A stretch of DNA of 64,000 nt from Gigaspora rosea. Taxonomy: Eukaryota; Glomeromycota; Glomeromycetes; Diversisporales; Gigasporaceae. This document shows, one piece after another, positions 12,686-24,569 of the stretch (position 1 is its first letter; every line of letters begins with the position of its first letter). The position numbers and the translations under genes were made by a program. The DNA is taken from contig QKWP01000205.1 in assembly GCA_003550325.1 (NCBI GenBank), forward strand, positions 255,081 through 319,080, read 5' to 3'. A model generated the notes under the pieces. That model did not search any database. It saw only the letters and a list, made by a program, of their open reading frames with translations, and was not told the origin of the DNA.

Positions 12686-13164
12686 ATAGGCTGTTGCAAC
12701 AACTATATACTTGTTCCCTTGTGAAGTTCTGGGTAAGGGACCTACAATATCTATTCCAATTTTAAAAAATGGGGCCTCTATAGAAATGGGATGTAAGGGA
12801 GGTTTGGCTAGATTCTTTCCACACCATTGACAAGCATCACATGTTCAGATGTAGCACCTTATATCTTCGTACATCTACGGCCAGTAGTATTTGTCCCGAA
12901 TTTTATTAAACATAATATCTTTCCCTAAGTGACCTTCCAAGGGTGCATGTGGGTCAGAAATAAAATCGGTTCAACCTCATAACTTTGTATAACTCTGAGT
13001 AACCAATTTTTCTTATGCTTATCCTTCTTATATATTAGACCTTTTCTAATTACGAAAAATTTACTTTGAGCCTGAAGGCACCGTTTTTGTTGCTTCATAA
13101 ACATGCGGGGTAAAGTATGGTTGGTTAAATAGGTTTTTAATTGTTGATATCTAATGGATTCCAT
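12686..13164 (-). pseudogene. Gypsy integrase N-terminal zinc-binding region, frameshifted
   Basis: The region from 13164 reads into HMHPW, then shifts frame. The alternative frame gives GHLGKDIMFNKIRDKYYWP followed by stops inside a sequence with TCDACQWC, which is the HHCC finger of Ty3/gypsy integrases. The stops fit TAG from CAG and TGA from CGA (C to T). Confidence 0.75.
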
Positions 13165-13522
13165 CTTATCTATGCCAGGCTACCGACTACCTGGACCGAA
13201 TTTGATTTAATGTCGGGTTTCTATTCTCATTTGATTTTATAACAACTCTTAATCTATCTTCGCGGACACAAGGAGTGAGTACTATGAACTCAAGAAAAAA
13301 AAACTATATATGAAATTTAAGTTTATACTAACGTATAATCTTTCCAATTTCCTATAAAATAAATATATACTCAATGTATACAATTAATTTAATAAAAAAC
13401 AAAAACAATATATAAAAAAAATTTTTTTTAAAATCGCCCTTAAGCTATGTATTACTACATTTTCTTTTCATCATTCATTTATCTATATATTTATATTTTA
13501 ATCCTCTATATTTTTTCTTTTC
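13165..13522. other. AT-rich interval inside gypsy pol
   Basis: About 360 bp between the RNase H end and the integrase start has long A/T runs and no pol similarity that I can see. It may be a small insertion or a decayed linker. Confidence 0.5.
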
Positions 13523-14002
13523 TTAGGCACATTCGCGATAAGGCGTCAACATTGGATGTTTCTTTCCTGTGCGATGAATAATTTTATAATTATACGGCTG
13601 TAATCTTAGAATCCAGCGAGCTGTAATTCCTTTGGGTTCAGCCGTATGCTGCCACTTGAGCGCAGCATGATCTGTTATTAATGTGAAGCGTTTGGCCTCC
13701 AGATAATGGTGGAAATGTTCTACCGCCCATACCACAGCCAAACACTCTAATTCTGGTGCGGAATAATTACGTTCAGTTTTTGAGAGTTCCCTGCTGGCAT
13801 AAACAATCACATACTCCCTTTGTTCTTCGTCTTTTTGTGCTAATATGGCTCCCAATCCCGTGCCTGATGCATTTGTATGTAAGTAAATCATTTCTTTGAA
13901 ATCAGGATATCTTAGGATAGGGGCTTTTACTAAATATCTCTTTAATGTTTCAAATGCATACTGTCTTTCTTCGGTCCATTCGTATGCTACATTTTTTTCC
14001 AA
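13523..14002 (-). pseudogene. Gypsy RNase H domain
   Basis: Ty3-type RNase H: WTEERQYAFETLK, LGAILAQKD, VYASRELSKTERNYSAPELE and TDHAALKWQ are clear. The first acidic residue, normally TDAS, reads TNAS (HTNASGTGLGAI), a one-base change that should kill activity. The usual ending HPNVDALSRMC is present but in the +1 frame near 13560, showing a one-base frameshift. It joins RT by another frameshift near 14025. Confidence 0.88.
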
Positions 14003-14735
14003 TAATTTGTGCAGAGGTCAAGCAATATTTGCAAACCTTTTATAAATTGATGATAATACGAAGCTAACCCTATAAAGCCTCTTAACTGTCGAATATTTAT
14101 TGGTACAGGAAAATCTTTTACCTTCTTTATTTTTGATTCGTCAGGTTTTATACCCTCTCGATTTATAATATGTCCTAAATAATATATTTCCGTTTGAAAG
14201 AAATTATATTTGTCTACATTTAATTTGAGTCCTGCATTTTCGAGCTTACTAAAAATAATGCTTAGGTGGTTTAAATGGTCAGAAAATATCTTCGAGTAGA
14301 CATTTATATCATCAAGATATACAACTGCATACTTTTCAACACATACTTGTAATATTTTATCCATAAGCCTTTGAAATGTTCCAGGGGCATTACATAAACC
14401 AAATGGCATCACTTTAAATTCATACGTGCCATATTTGGTCGTAAAAGTGGTTTTTCCTTATCTTCTTCCTTTACCCCGACTTGCCAATACCCGCTCATTA
14501 AATCGAGGATAGAAAACTATCTAGCTTCTCCAAAGGTATCTAAAAGATCATTTATATGTGGAAGGGGGTATGTGTCCTTTTTCGTAACTGCGTTCAACTT
14601 GCAGTAATCAACACAAAAACGCAACTTCCCTCCTTTCTTTGGTACGATCACCACCGGGGATACCCACGACTAAAGGCATCCCTAATTAAACCTTGTTTCT
14701 TTAGTTTTATTATTTCTTGTTTAATAAACTCACTC
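13987..14735 (-). pseudogene. Gypsy reverse transcriptase, broken
   Basis: MPFGLCNAPGTFQRLMD and the active-site motif YAVVYLDDINVYS identify a Ty3/gypsy RT palm; LGHIINREGIKPDESKI and LRGFIGLASYYHQFIKG form the thumb/connection. The fingers part (14413-14735) has several stops (for example SRGYPRWWSYQRKEG then shifts), so the enzyme is dead. It would copy element RNA into cDNA. Confidence 0.88.
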
Positions 14736-15193
14736 TATCCATGTGCAATTTTATAGGGACTCTGATGAATCGGGGCAGCATCTCCTGTGTTGATGGCATG
14801 CGTAATAATGTCAGTACGGCCCAGATCTTCAAGGCCTTGTGCGAATAATTTTTTCTTACTTAACAAAAATTCTTCTATATGCTGGCTTTGTTGAATTGTT
14901 ACATTGTCTTTTTTGACAATTTGTTTAATTTTTGACTCAACTGAATTTTCTTCCTCATTTTTTTCTATAGGTACTTCGACAACGTTGGTTAAGAATAGAG
15001 CGGGATTTTCCTTTTGATATTCTTCTATATATCGACCTTCAATCTCATCTATTTCTTCTTCCTCTTCGTAATCAAATTCATCAAAAGTGTCACCCCCTTC
15101 ACTATCATATTTTTCTTCTTCTCCATAAGGGTTAAGGTTTCCAGTTCCCATATTCGAAATTAATACTTCTGCAGTTTTATTTGCATAACGCAA
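14735..15193 (-). pseudogene. Gypsy pol segment between protease and RT
   Basis: The segment reads from the protease remainder through a Glu/Asp-rich linker (FDEFDYEEEEEIDEIEG) to LGRTDIITHAINTGDAAPIH, the conserved lead-in to Ty3/gypsy RT. It is open for 152 codons and stops at 14735. The frame matches gag-protease when the nested MITE plus its 8-bp duplication (281 bp) is subtracted. Confidence 0.8.
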
Positions 15194-15373
15194 ATATAAT
15201 TTTTGCTCGTCAAAATGAATACGAGCATCTGTTTTTTGGAACTAATCGGTCCCCAATAACAACATTTCTTCAGTGGATTCAATGACGTGGAATGTCGTAG
15301 GGATAATCATACCCTTTATTACTAATTTTACATCCTTCACTTTACCTAACGTTTTCGCCTTGGACCCCGTGGC

Positions 15374-15646
15374 CAGTGTTGTCATGGGACACGGACACGG
15401 ACGGCAGACAGTCCGGGACGGGACGTCTGGGACATGTCCGCCCAGAATTTTTTTTGTCCCGGTATTTTGCGACTCAACACGTGATCATCTACCAATAAAA
15501 TTCGTATAATTCCGCAATTTGATTGGTTTTACCCAGTGGACATGTCTATCATGTTGGGACATTATTGCGGACATGTCCCGGACGTCCCGTCCCGGACTGT
15601 CTGCGTCCCTGAAAAATCGGCGGGACAATGTCCGTGTACAACACTG
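15374..15646. mobile_element. 273-bp hAT-type MITE nested in gypsy protease
   Basis: Ends CAGTGTTGTCATGGGACA and, inverted, CAGTGTTGTACACGGACA. The 8-bp flanks CCCGTGGC and CCCGTGCC match at 7 of 8 positions, as in hAT insertions. The GC-rich ends (CCGGGACGGGACG) contrast with the AT-rich surroundings. It breaks the protease just after the DSGA motif region. Confidence 0.85.
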
Positions 15647-17121
15647 CCCGTGCCCATTATTACTATAGCTTTGACTTTTTCACTTATACTTAACTGGAGT
15701 TTATTAAATAACCGTATGGACATAATACTTATGGTGGCTCCGGAGTCCAAGATAGCCAAAACAGGATTTCTTTGTATTTTTACAAAACATCTTGCCGCCA
15801 TAGTTCGTTTTCGCTCTTCTGGGCTAATAAAATTAGCTTCTTGGTTTGGAAACGGGCATTTTAATACTTGTGCCCAGTTTCTTCTTTGATTTGGGTATTG
15901 TAATAGTTGATCTACAGTAGCATTAGTAGGTAATGCGAGAATATTTTCGGCAACATTGTAGGGCAAAAGGGTGTCCATGACCGACGGTCCACGTTTTCTT
16001 TTTGATTTATCTAGTATTTGTATTCTTTCTAAATCTAGATTTTTGTTAATATCCATTTCTTGTCTTGTTTGATTAGTTTCCGGGCCTTGAACCTTGGTTA
16101 CTTTTCTTTCTCTTAGTCTCGTATTCCAATTAGGGTCTACAGATCGTTTTGTGGCTTTTAGCAAAATATCATTTCCAACATTATATACTTCTGGACTATT
16201 TTTCTCATTATTATCCACTAATTCACAAAAATTTATAATTTTAGGCCTATTAAAAGCCTCTCCTGTCTTAAATTGCCTAGTTTTTCTTGACATACAGTAT
16301 CGTGTGCTATGTCCCACTTTACCACAGTTATGGCACTCTCCTTCGAACTTCTTGTATCCTTGATAATTATTTTTAGACTGCTCTTTGACATTCTGAATTT
16401 TTTCTGTCATATTGGCATAATTTAAGGCCATTTCTTCAATTTGTTTCTTGAGGTCACTCAATTCACTCCCTAGTTTATGTTATGTCTTTTGCGATTCTGT
16501 GGGAGTTTGTCCGTAATAGTTACCCACCTCTACTTTTCTTGCCACGGCTATTGCTTCATTGAGGTCCTTAGGCGCAGCAACGGCCACAAAAGTGACATGA
16601 TTCTGTTTTAAACCACTTAAAAACATACCTACTATAAATCCATCTGACAGCCCTTTATCTAAATTAACTCGACTAAGCAACTTTTTAAATTTCGCTGCAT
16701 ATATATTCACCTTTTCAAATTCTTGCTGTTTCAAGGAATTCAACTCTATTTGCCACCAATGTTGCCTTTTAGATAGCGCGAAATATTCTACAAACAAATG
16801 GTAAAAACTTTTTCTCTCTCCCTCATCTTCCTCTTTGGTCTTTCAACTTTCTATTTTATCCTTATTTTCTTTATACCAGTCGGCGGCCGTCCCCTTTAAA
16901 TATCCAGAAGCGATCTTTAACCGATGATTTTCCATCCAATTACTGGCTTCAGCAGCACGTTCAAACTCATCACACCATTCAAAAGGGTCTTCTTCATCAG
17001 TACCGTAAAAGCCTTTGACCTTAACATGGTTGTTTTCTTTTGGAGCAGCCATACTTCCGTTTTGACGCTCAAGAGATCTTGTCATCATTTCCATAAATTG
17101 TTGAAACTGTTCGGTATTCAT
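15647..17121 (-). pseudogene. Gypsy gag, zinc knuckle and protease start
   Basis: The ATG at 17121 opens gag: a capsid region with FYGTDEEDPFEWCDEFERAA and GTAADWY, then AKFKKLLSRV, then a nucleocapsid knuckle CHNCGKVGHSTRYC (CX2CX4HX4C), then the aspartic protease motif LAILDSGATISIM. All parts lie in one frame interrupted by two stops (16843-16845 TGA and 16480-16482 TAA). The MITE at 15374 truncates the protease. In the family, gag packages RNA and protease matures the polyprotein. Confidence 0.88.
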
Positions 17122-17182
17122 TTCAGGTAATTATTTTATTGTATTTTGTTACGAAGTTAGAAATATCACAGTCACCACCAAT

Positions 17183-17738
17183 TGTTATGGGGTAAATTGT
17201 ACGAACTTTATGAATTTAATTTTAAAAGATGATAAATGGCAGCTCGCCAGAGACGTGACTTGGTGATTTAACACGATTTATAATGAAAAGTAGAATTTTG
17301 GGTGTTATATAATTTATTTATTAGCTGGGTATTGTTACTAATCCGAAGATTACCCCCCAAGAAGAGACCAAATAACCTTCTTTTATACTTTACAAAAATT
17401 ATGGGAATCACTAATCTCAGAATTTAGAAGATTATTAAAAACTACGAGTCTAAAATCGTACGATATCCTATCTATGATGTTATCATAATCTTATTATTAT
17501 ACTTGAGGTTGAGAGGTTTCTAATTCATTACACTGTACGCCGAGTCCCGAGCCCGCCTGATCGATTATGCACGATTCATTTTATGCATGATCGATTGGGA
17601 ATTGCCGATATCCCTTATCGATCTTAATTGTCCATTATGCAATGTCACTCAATGCATAACTAATTATCATATGAAATGTGGCGTAGTATTCGGATTAATG
17701 ATCATCTGTTATGGAGATGTCACGTTTACCCCGTGACA
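17183..17738 (-). repeat. 5' LTR of the gypsy element
   Basis: 556 bp, matching the other LTR with ~2% substitutions and a 5-bp indel in its promoter-distal half. Beside it at 17163-17180 lies a primer-binding site reading TGGTGGTGACTGTGAT on the minus strand, beginning with the TGG that pairs with a tRNA CCA end; the tRNA was not identified. Confidence 0.9.
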
Positions 17739-17879
17739 CCATCTTAGACGAATTAGCAATTAAAGTTCAATTAAAAGTTTAATAACAATTTATTAATATA
17801 CATAAATTTAATTGATATTTCAATACAGTATATATATCATAAATGGGAACAGATTTAAGTTGATCCGGAATTTTTTAAG

Positions 17880-18246
17880 NNNNNNNNNNNNNNNNNNNNN
17901 NNNNNNNNNNNNNNNNNNNNNNNNNNNNNNNNNNNNNNNNNNNNNNNNNNNNNNNNNNNNNNNNNNNNNNNNNNNNNNNNNNNNNNNNNNNNNNNNNNNN
18001 NNNNNNNNNNNNNNNNNNNNNNNNNNNNNNNNNNNNNNNNNNNNNNNNNNNNNNNNNNNNNNNNNNNNNNNNNNNNNNNNNNNNNNNNNNNNNNNNNNNN
18101 NNNNNNNNNNNNNNNNNNNNNNNNNNNNNNNNNNNNNNNNNNNNNNNNNNNNNNNNNNNNNNNNNNNNNNNNNNNNNNNNNNNNNNNNNNNNNNNNNNNN
18201 NNNNNNNNNNNNNNNNNNNNNNNNNNNNNNNNNNNNNNNNNNNNNN
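17880..18246. other. Assembly gap (367 Ns)
   Basis: Unsequenced run within the right arm. The inverted counterpart in the left arm (about 9189-9722) is ~534 bp, so the gap length is probably an underestimate. Open frames spanning it are artefacts. Confidence 0.99.
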
Positions 18247-18479
18247 TATATAGTAAATTACAAATAACCTTCAAAAAAATTACAAATTTATAAATTTTAT
18301 ACTTACTTCCTATAATTATAAAAACAAAATTATATCTAAATTAAAGATTTTACTTAAATAACCAAGGTAATCATCACATGGTTGCACATAGTCAACTCTA
18401 TAGAGATGTTGGTAGAAAATGGAAATTAATAATGAAAATGATTAATAAGTGTTTTTATAATTTCCATTCCCAACATCTA

Positions 18480-18628
18480 TAGTCAACTCACCTTTTATAA
18501 TGAACCACTCTACAACGAAATTTAAAAAAAATTTAGAGTTCGCTATAGAAACATAGTAAATTACTCTATAAGGAACTTTAAGATTTTTATTGTAAGGACC
18601 GTCAGTTCATTATAAAGAGAGTCGACAG
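18480..18628. mobile_element. TA-flanked MITE (right-arm twin of 8807-8955)
   Basis: Same 149-bp element as in the left arm, TA at both sides. One terminal base differs (GTCGACAG here, GTCGACTG expected). Confidence 0.65.
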
Positions 18629-19782
18629 TAATATATTTATTTGAAAAACTAATACTGTATTTAGATTTATGGTCGGGAATAATTTTGATAGAATTTGTCT
18701 GTAATAAAAAATTAGTGTTAGGAATTTATCAGGAAAATTTGAAATTGATAGATTTCAAACAAAAGTTTCTACCTGTAACAGTCTAATTCTGAATCAGAAA
18801 GATTCTGATCTGGAGTATATGACCGGTGATGATTACATCAGTTATTAGCTATACATATTGATATAACGTACCGCCTAATAAATAAAGTATGAATTAAGCC
18901 CATAAATAAAAAATAAATAAAATATTTGAAAATAAATAGCAATACTTACACTCTAATAATTTAGTGTGTTAATAACGTGTAAATACCTCATTCGGCGCAT
19001 ATAAACAATAATTAAATGAAAAATAAAAAAAAAAAATAAAAAAAAAAAATAAAAATAAAATTAAAAAAACAAATTAACAAAAAAAAAAACAAAAATAAAG
19101 ATTCACACAATAAAAATTTAAACTTAAAAAAGGAATTACAAACTTAGTTTAGGTACTGCAAGTGAATTCACAATTTCAAGCATATTCATGATTACCACAA
19201 AAACGATCAGATTAAAAATTAGAATAGAATAAAAAAACTTGAATGACATTGAGATTGACTGTGCGAAAATATAATTGATCAAGAGATGAGAAAATGAAAA
19301 ATTATTTATTAATGTCCGTTGAACAATATATCGGCTTAAATATTTATTAGCACTAGCATAGAATTCTTTTATCCTTTTCGAGAAGTTCCGACATAAAAAT
19401 TTGCAAATGACATTTGATTAAATTTTTTTCTTTGAAACTGAAATATGCATAGTCCATATGGACATTCAGATTTTGATTGACTAAGTCTAATTTTGGGTAG
19501 TAATTTATATGTGACACGTGATTTTACTTTACAAATTTATTAGTAATCAATTTAAAACCCACCTGGCTTTTTAGTTTGTCACTAATTTCAGGACTTTTTA
19601 TGGGAATGGGAAAAACAAATGAAGTTATAAGAGTATGAGCGGCTTTACTGCCCGTTTATAAATACGTATTTACCGTACCGCGATGATTAAAAGATACTAA
19701 CCCGTATATTACTCATATTTAGTTATACTAAACAGCCCTGCTTTGACGAATGCCGGTGGGCTTAGTCTAGTGGTCGTGCCCG

Positions 19783-20412
19783 CCCTATAAGAAAATGTAC
19801 CGGATAGGCACGGGCCTTTGTGGCACGAGTCAAGATCCGGGTATGGTCCGAGTTGGTGCGGATTCGGTGACCGTGTGAGACCGTATGCCCGTGCCAATTG
19901 GACCGTAAATGGCTCGGGTTTTGCAGCAGTTTACTAGTCGAATCGGCACGGGATTTGGCACGGGTAATGATACGTAAATTCACGTACACCGCGATAACAA
20001 ATACAAGCAGTGAATTAAAGATTAAAACATAAAATTTACATTAGTAATCAATATATTACAAACAAGCTAACTGCATATGAAGTAAAATTTTATGAGGGGT
20101 TTTTTTTTGTTAAGATACTCAGAGCAGCTTTATCAGTGAAATTATGAGATATTGCACTTTTTTTAAAAAAATCATTTATTGGTCTTTCGCTCTCCGCGAA
20201 ACGAACACGTATCACGAGCCAACACATGTGCAACGTACACATACGTGCCATCTGAAAGTGCCGTTCCGTATGACGTGATATAACGTACACCCCTTGCCGT
20301 AATATCCGTGCCATTTTTTACCGTGCCATTCCGTAAAACGTGCCTGTGCGTCCACATGATCCGTGCCATTTCGTGCATTCCCGGAACCAACCCGTACCGC
20401 TTTTCTTATGGG
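19783..20412. mobile_element. CCCTATAAG-family element (right-arm twin of 7098-7676)
   Basis: Starts CCCTATAAGAAAATGTACCG and ends with CTTATGGGG. It is longer than its left-arm twin, with small indels in the GGCACGG-rich part: one piece near 20300-20350 (CGTGCCATTCCGTAAAACG) is shorter or absent in the left arm. Confidence 0.6.
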
Positions 20413-21079
20413 GCCGGTTAACCTTTTACCCGAAAGGTTATAACCTTTAATAAAATCCAATAACCGGTTTTATATCCTATTGAGGTAAGAGGTTGCCGGT
20501 TATATCCTAGATTATATTCGGGTAAGATCAATGCATGGCTATCAGCCAATCATAATTACAGAATTAACTAAGAAATACTTCATATCGATATACTAGTTCT
20601 TCTGCTATGCTTCTGACAATAAACTCTGTCATGTTCTATTAATTTATTAACATTCTGCATGATTTATATAACCAACTGAAATTCATTCTATCATGACTAG
20701 TGATGCTAACTAAACTCACTATGCTTTGGACTTTATTACATGATGTATAAATATTCATCAAATTTATAAACTAAGCAATTCTTAAACACATTAGGATGTA
20801 ACGGTAAACGATATGCGTACCAATTAAAAATTAATGATCTACGTATATGTATTAGGATTAAATTGGACGCGATGTAAGGATGGGTATCAGCAATGATGCG
20901 GATATTAATTTGGCGCACCCATTTCTTAAGTTATATTTTAGGTTAACCGGATATCTAATTATTTATCCGTTAATCAATTTTATCATCCGGTTATCTGGGT
21001 AATCTGACGGTTAACCGGTTACAATACCTTAGGGTACGACCACTAGCTTAGTCGAGCTAATTAGTAGTTAGGCTGACAA

Positions 21080-21641
21080 CCCTATAAGTGTTTGGTACGG
21101 GTTGGTTCCGGGAATGCACGAAATGGCACGGATCGTGTAGCACGCACAGGCACGTCTTACGGAATGGCACGGTAAAAAAGGGGTAGCACGTTATATCACG
21201 TCATACTGAACGGCACGTTCAGATGACACGTATGTGTACGTTGCACACGTGATACGTGTTGGCTCGTTTTTCAGATTAATAAATGATTGTTTTAAAAAAG
21301 TGCAATATCTCACTGATGAAGCTGCTCTGATTACCTTAACAAAAAAATTCCTGACAAAATTTTACTTAATATGCAGTTATTTTGTCCATATTGTAATGAT
21401 TACTAATGTAAATTTATGTTTTAATCATTAATCCACATGTTTGTATTTGTTATCGCGGTGGTACGTATCAAAACCCGTGCCGATTCGACTAGTAAACTGC
21501 TGCAAAACCCGAACCATTTACGGTCTAATTGGCACGGGCATGTGGTCCACTTAATCCGTACTAACTCGGTACAAATCCGGATCTTGACCCGTGCATATCC
21601 GAAACCAACCCATGCCGATCCGGTACATTTTTCTTATAGGG
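21080..21641. mobile_element. CCCTATAAG-family element (right-arm twin of 5871-6430)
   Basis: Inverted copy of the left-arm element with very few differences. Its interior open frame (21234-21431) mirrors the left one and is not considered a gene. Confidence 0.6.
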
Positions 21642-22330
21642 CTAATGGCCCGGCTAATTAACGGCTGATTTAGAGCCGTAAGCGACATTTTTACTATAAT
21701 AATATTTTCGTAGCAATTTAAAGATCATCATACAAAAAGTTCTAAAAATAATGTTTTTTATCTTTAATTTTCGCATTAAAAAATTTTTTTTAAGATTTTT
21801 AAATATGATTATATAAGTTTCTACATTATCAATTGCGGAAATATTCTATATGTGTTAACGCTAATGTAATTGAATTTATTTTACAAAAATGATAACAAAA
21901 TAGATACACGTTGGACGATTTTTGAAAAGCTTGGCTAAAAATCGGCACAGCTAAAAAGCGGCTCAGATCAAAGAAAGCTCAGCGTTAACAGAATAGAACA
22001 AGCCGTTTGTATCATTAGGGAAAATCTGCCATTCACCGAGTTCCAAGTTTATCGCTTACTGGGCTTGGCCCTGACTATATTTGTGGGCTGAGCCAGCTAA
22101 TTAAATTTGAAGTCTCACACTTACTATCGTAATATATTGTAATATAATCAGGCTATTTTAAGAATGAATCGGACGGAATAAGAACCATTTGAATTTTATG
22201 TGGTGACTTATCGTTATTAGCCGGATGCAGAGTAGAACGTTACGTGTTATTGGTATTCTAAATTAAGATTATAATGGGTTTAGGTTATTGTAGAATTTTA
22301 TTTTAGGATGTATGGGTCTAATTGGCACGG

Positions 22331-23322
22331 TGTGAAGTTTCGATTTGCAGGGGTTTCCTATATAATCACTAACTACCCCTGTACTTAACTAAAACACTAT
22401 TTAAATGCCGGTCAAGACCTCTAAACCTTGAACTGGAAGGCAGAAAGAGGCGTGTAAAGACTTGGTCCGGGTCTCATGGTTCGGAAAGTCTTGTGAACGC
22501 GAAGTTAGGAGTAAGATAAGTATCTCTGTTTACTTCGTATTGTTCTTGTCTTTGGGTATATTATTCTTTTACTAATCTGCGCAGTTTACTCTAGTATCGT
22601 ATTATGGGCGAAGATCTGGTTGGCTTGACGATAATCACGTGATCAAACTTCCAATGACGGGTCTCGAATTGATTACTATGGGGATCACGGGGATTTAGGA
22701 GCTTCGGTCACGAGGTGGTTATTGTTCGATATAAAAGGTAATCTATGCGTTAATCAACGTATGGATTGACGGCTAATCTCTTTCTATTCTACTTCTTAAT
22801 TTTTGTTACTACGATTTTTGTATTTTATTGGGGATTACGTGGACAAGAAGAGTATTACGATGAGCGATTTTATAAGGACGATAATTTTGGTTGGGCGATA
22901 TAAAATAAGTATACGTTTTTATTTGTAAAAAAAAGAAAATGTTACAAAGGGAATAAGAGGTTCTATAGTAACACTTCTACTCTAATTTCGAAGGTTACTA
23001 ACTGGGACTTGAACTAACTAGAACTACTGGGAACTGTATGAACTTGGTACCAACTACCGTTTCCTTCAATGAACTTACGGCCTTTATATACTTTTTATGA
23101 CAGACTAAAAATCGATTCGATGGATTCGATTGAGTCTATGGACTCTTTCGACTCCATCGAGTCCTTCGACTCCATCGAGTCACGGCCTTACTATAAATGG
23201 TAACGCTTCTATGTAATATTTAAAAATAGAAAATCTATATATATATAGAAATAAAAAAAATAAAAATAGACATCGAGCACAGCCTCAACTTCCGGGTACA
23301 TAAGTCAGATTTGCCCTTCACA
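22331..23322. mobile_element. 992-bp solo LTR
   Basis: Begins TGTGAAG and ends CTTCACA, flanked by ACGG on both sides (22327-22330, 23323-23326). The left arm near 5170 has the uninterrupted sequence. There is no internal coding region, so it is read as an LTR left after recombination of a full element. It contains a short GACTCGATGGATTCGA-type repeat cluster (23118-23180). It is unrelated to the LTRs of the 11263 element. Confidence 0.82.
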
Positions 23323-24342
23323 ACGGGCATACGGTCTCACACGGTCCACCGAATCCGTCAACTCGGACCATACCCGTACAAATCGGATCTTGACCCGTGC
23401 CACAAAAGCCCGTGCCGATTCGGTACATATTTCTTATAGAGTAGGTGTGAAAGCCAGAGGTGGCTTTGTCTTCATTAATTAGCAATGTGAATGATTGAGA
23501 CTAATAGAAATGAGGACTGACAAAAAGAACAAGCACTCAGTACGCATATTTGAGCGAAAAAAGTGACTTTTATCTTAGTGGTAGGCCGACACGAGCATCG
23601 CCGGAAGATATCCACAAAATCATTATCCACAGAAATCAAATGAATCTTAAAGATTTATGCAAAAAATACCGAAAAACTGAAAACAAAAATATTACAAACC
23701 TACGAGTTTTTGCAATAATTATATTATTGTTATGTCTAGCAGCATATATTGTATTATCTTGTTAATTAGTGAAGTGCATAATGATGTTCCAACTATAATA
23801 TTAAGCCTTGAGAGCTCTACCAATTCCTGGTATGTGGAGTTGTCATGGTAATACAGCAATTATAATTGTTTAGTCATCAAAATTTTAATCATAATTATAG
23901 ATATGATTTTTGCTGCCGGCGATTCGTTTAGCATTTCATGTACCTTTATATGTATGTATATGTTTGTTATATATTTACTGTTTTATTTAGTATATATTTA
24001 GTTTCATTTTGCTCGTACAGTACCTACACCAGTAAATGATCAAAGACCATGTGACGAATATGTAAAACAACCACAACTTTTGGAAATCGACGGAAAGTAT
24101 AATGGCTATTTTACATCGAATGAATCTTTTGTGCCTTTTAGTTCACAAGAAGGCGGCACAAATGGAATTGGATATATGAATATTACAGTTCAAAATCCTA
24201 ACAAGATAATAAGCATTCTGATTTTGGATAATGTTACGTTCCAAATAATAGCAATAAATATTTATTCTAGCCGTTTATTCCTGGTCAAAATTTACTTAAT
24301 GTAAAAATGCTAATAGTGCTTTGAATATGGGATAGTTATTAC

Positions 24343-24569
24343 CAGTGTTTAAAATTCAAATTTGGTTTTATGTTCTCAAAAAGAACATTTTTAATTTCTT
24401 AATGTTCTTAATAAAATTTTAATGTTCATTATATAAAAAAATTAAATTTGGTTTAATATTAAAAGAATTACTGAATGTCTCAAATAGAGAACATATTTTA
24501 ATAATTTATGTTCCCAAAAATTGTGTAATGTTCTCTGAGAACACTGAGAACATGGAATTTTAAACACTG
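24343..24569. mobile_element. 227-bp hAT MITE
   Basis: Perfect 15-bp inverted ends CAGTGTTTAAAATTC with an exact 8-bp duplication GTTATTAC (24335-24342, 24570-24577). The left arm near 4085 shows the empty site. Ends starting CAGTGTT recur at the relic transposon ending at 30388, a candidate source of transposase. It lies in an intron of the broken gene copy. Confidence 0.93.

Larger units (their letters stand above)
11263..17738 (-). mobile_element. Ty3/gypsy LTR retrotransposon, defective
   Basis: LTRs at 11263-11812 and 17183-17738 flank a minus-strand interior with gag, protease, RT, RNase H and integrase in Ty3/gypsy order. The flanks share CCAT (or ACCAT) on both sides, and the left arm near 9865 shows the uninterrupted target, so insertion followed the inverted duplication. 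The two LTRs differ by about ten substitutions and two indels (~2%), several of them CpG to TpG/CpA. Stops, frameshifts, a nested MITE and a changed RNase H residue make it non-autonomous. Confidence 0.95.

Noticed and set aside
17812..18274. Long open frames on both strands across the N run
   Set aside because: They exist only because Ns were translated; no sequence supports them.
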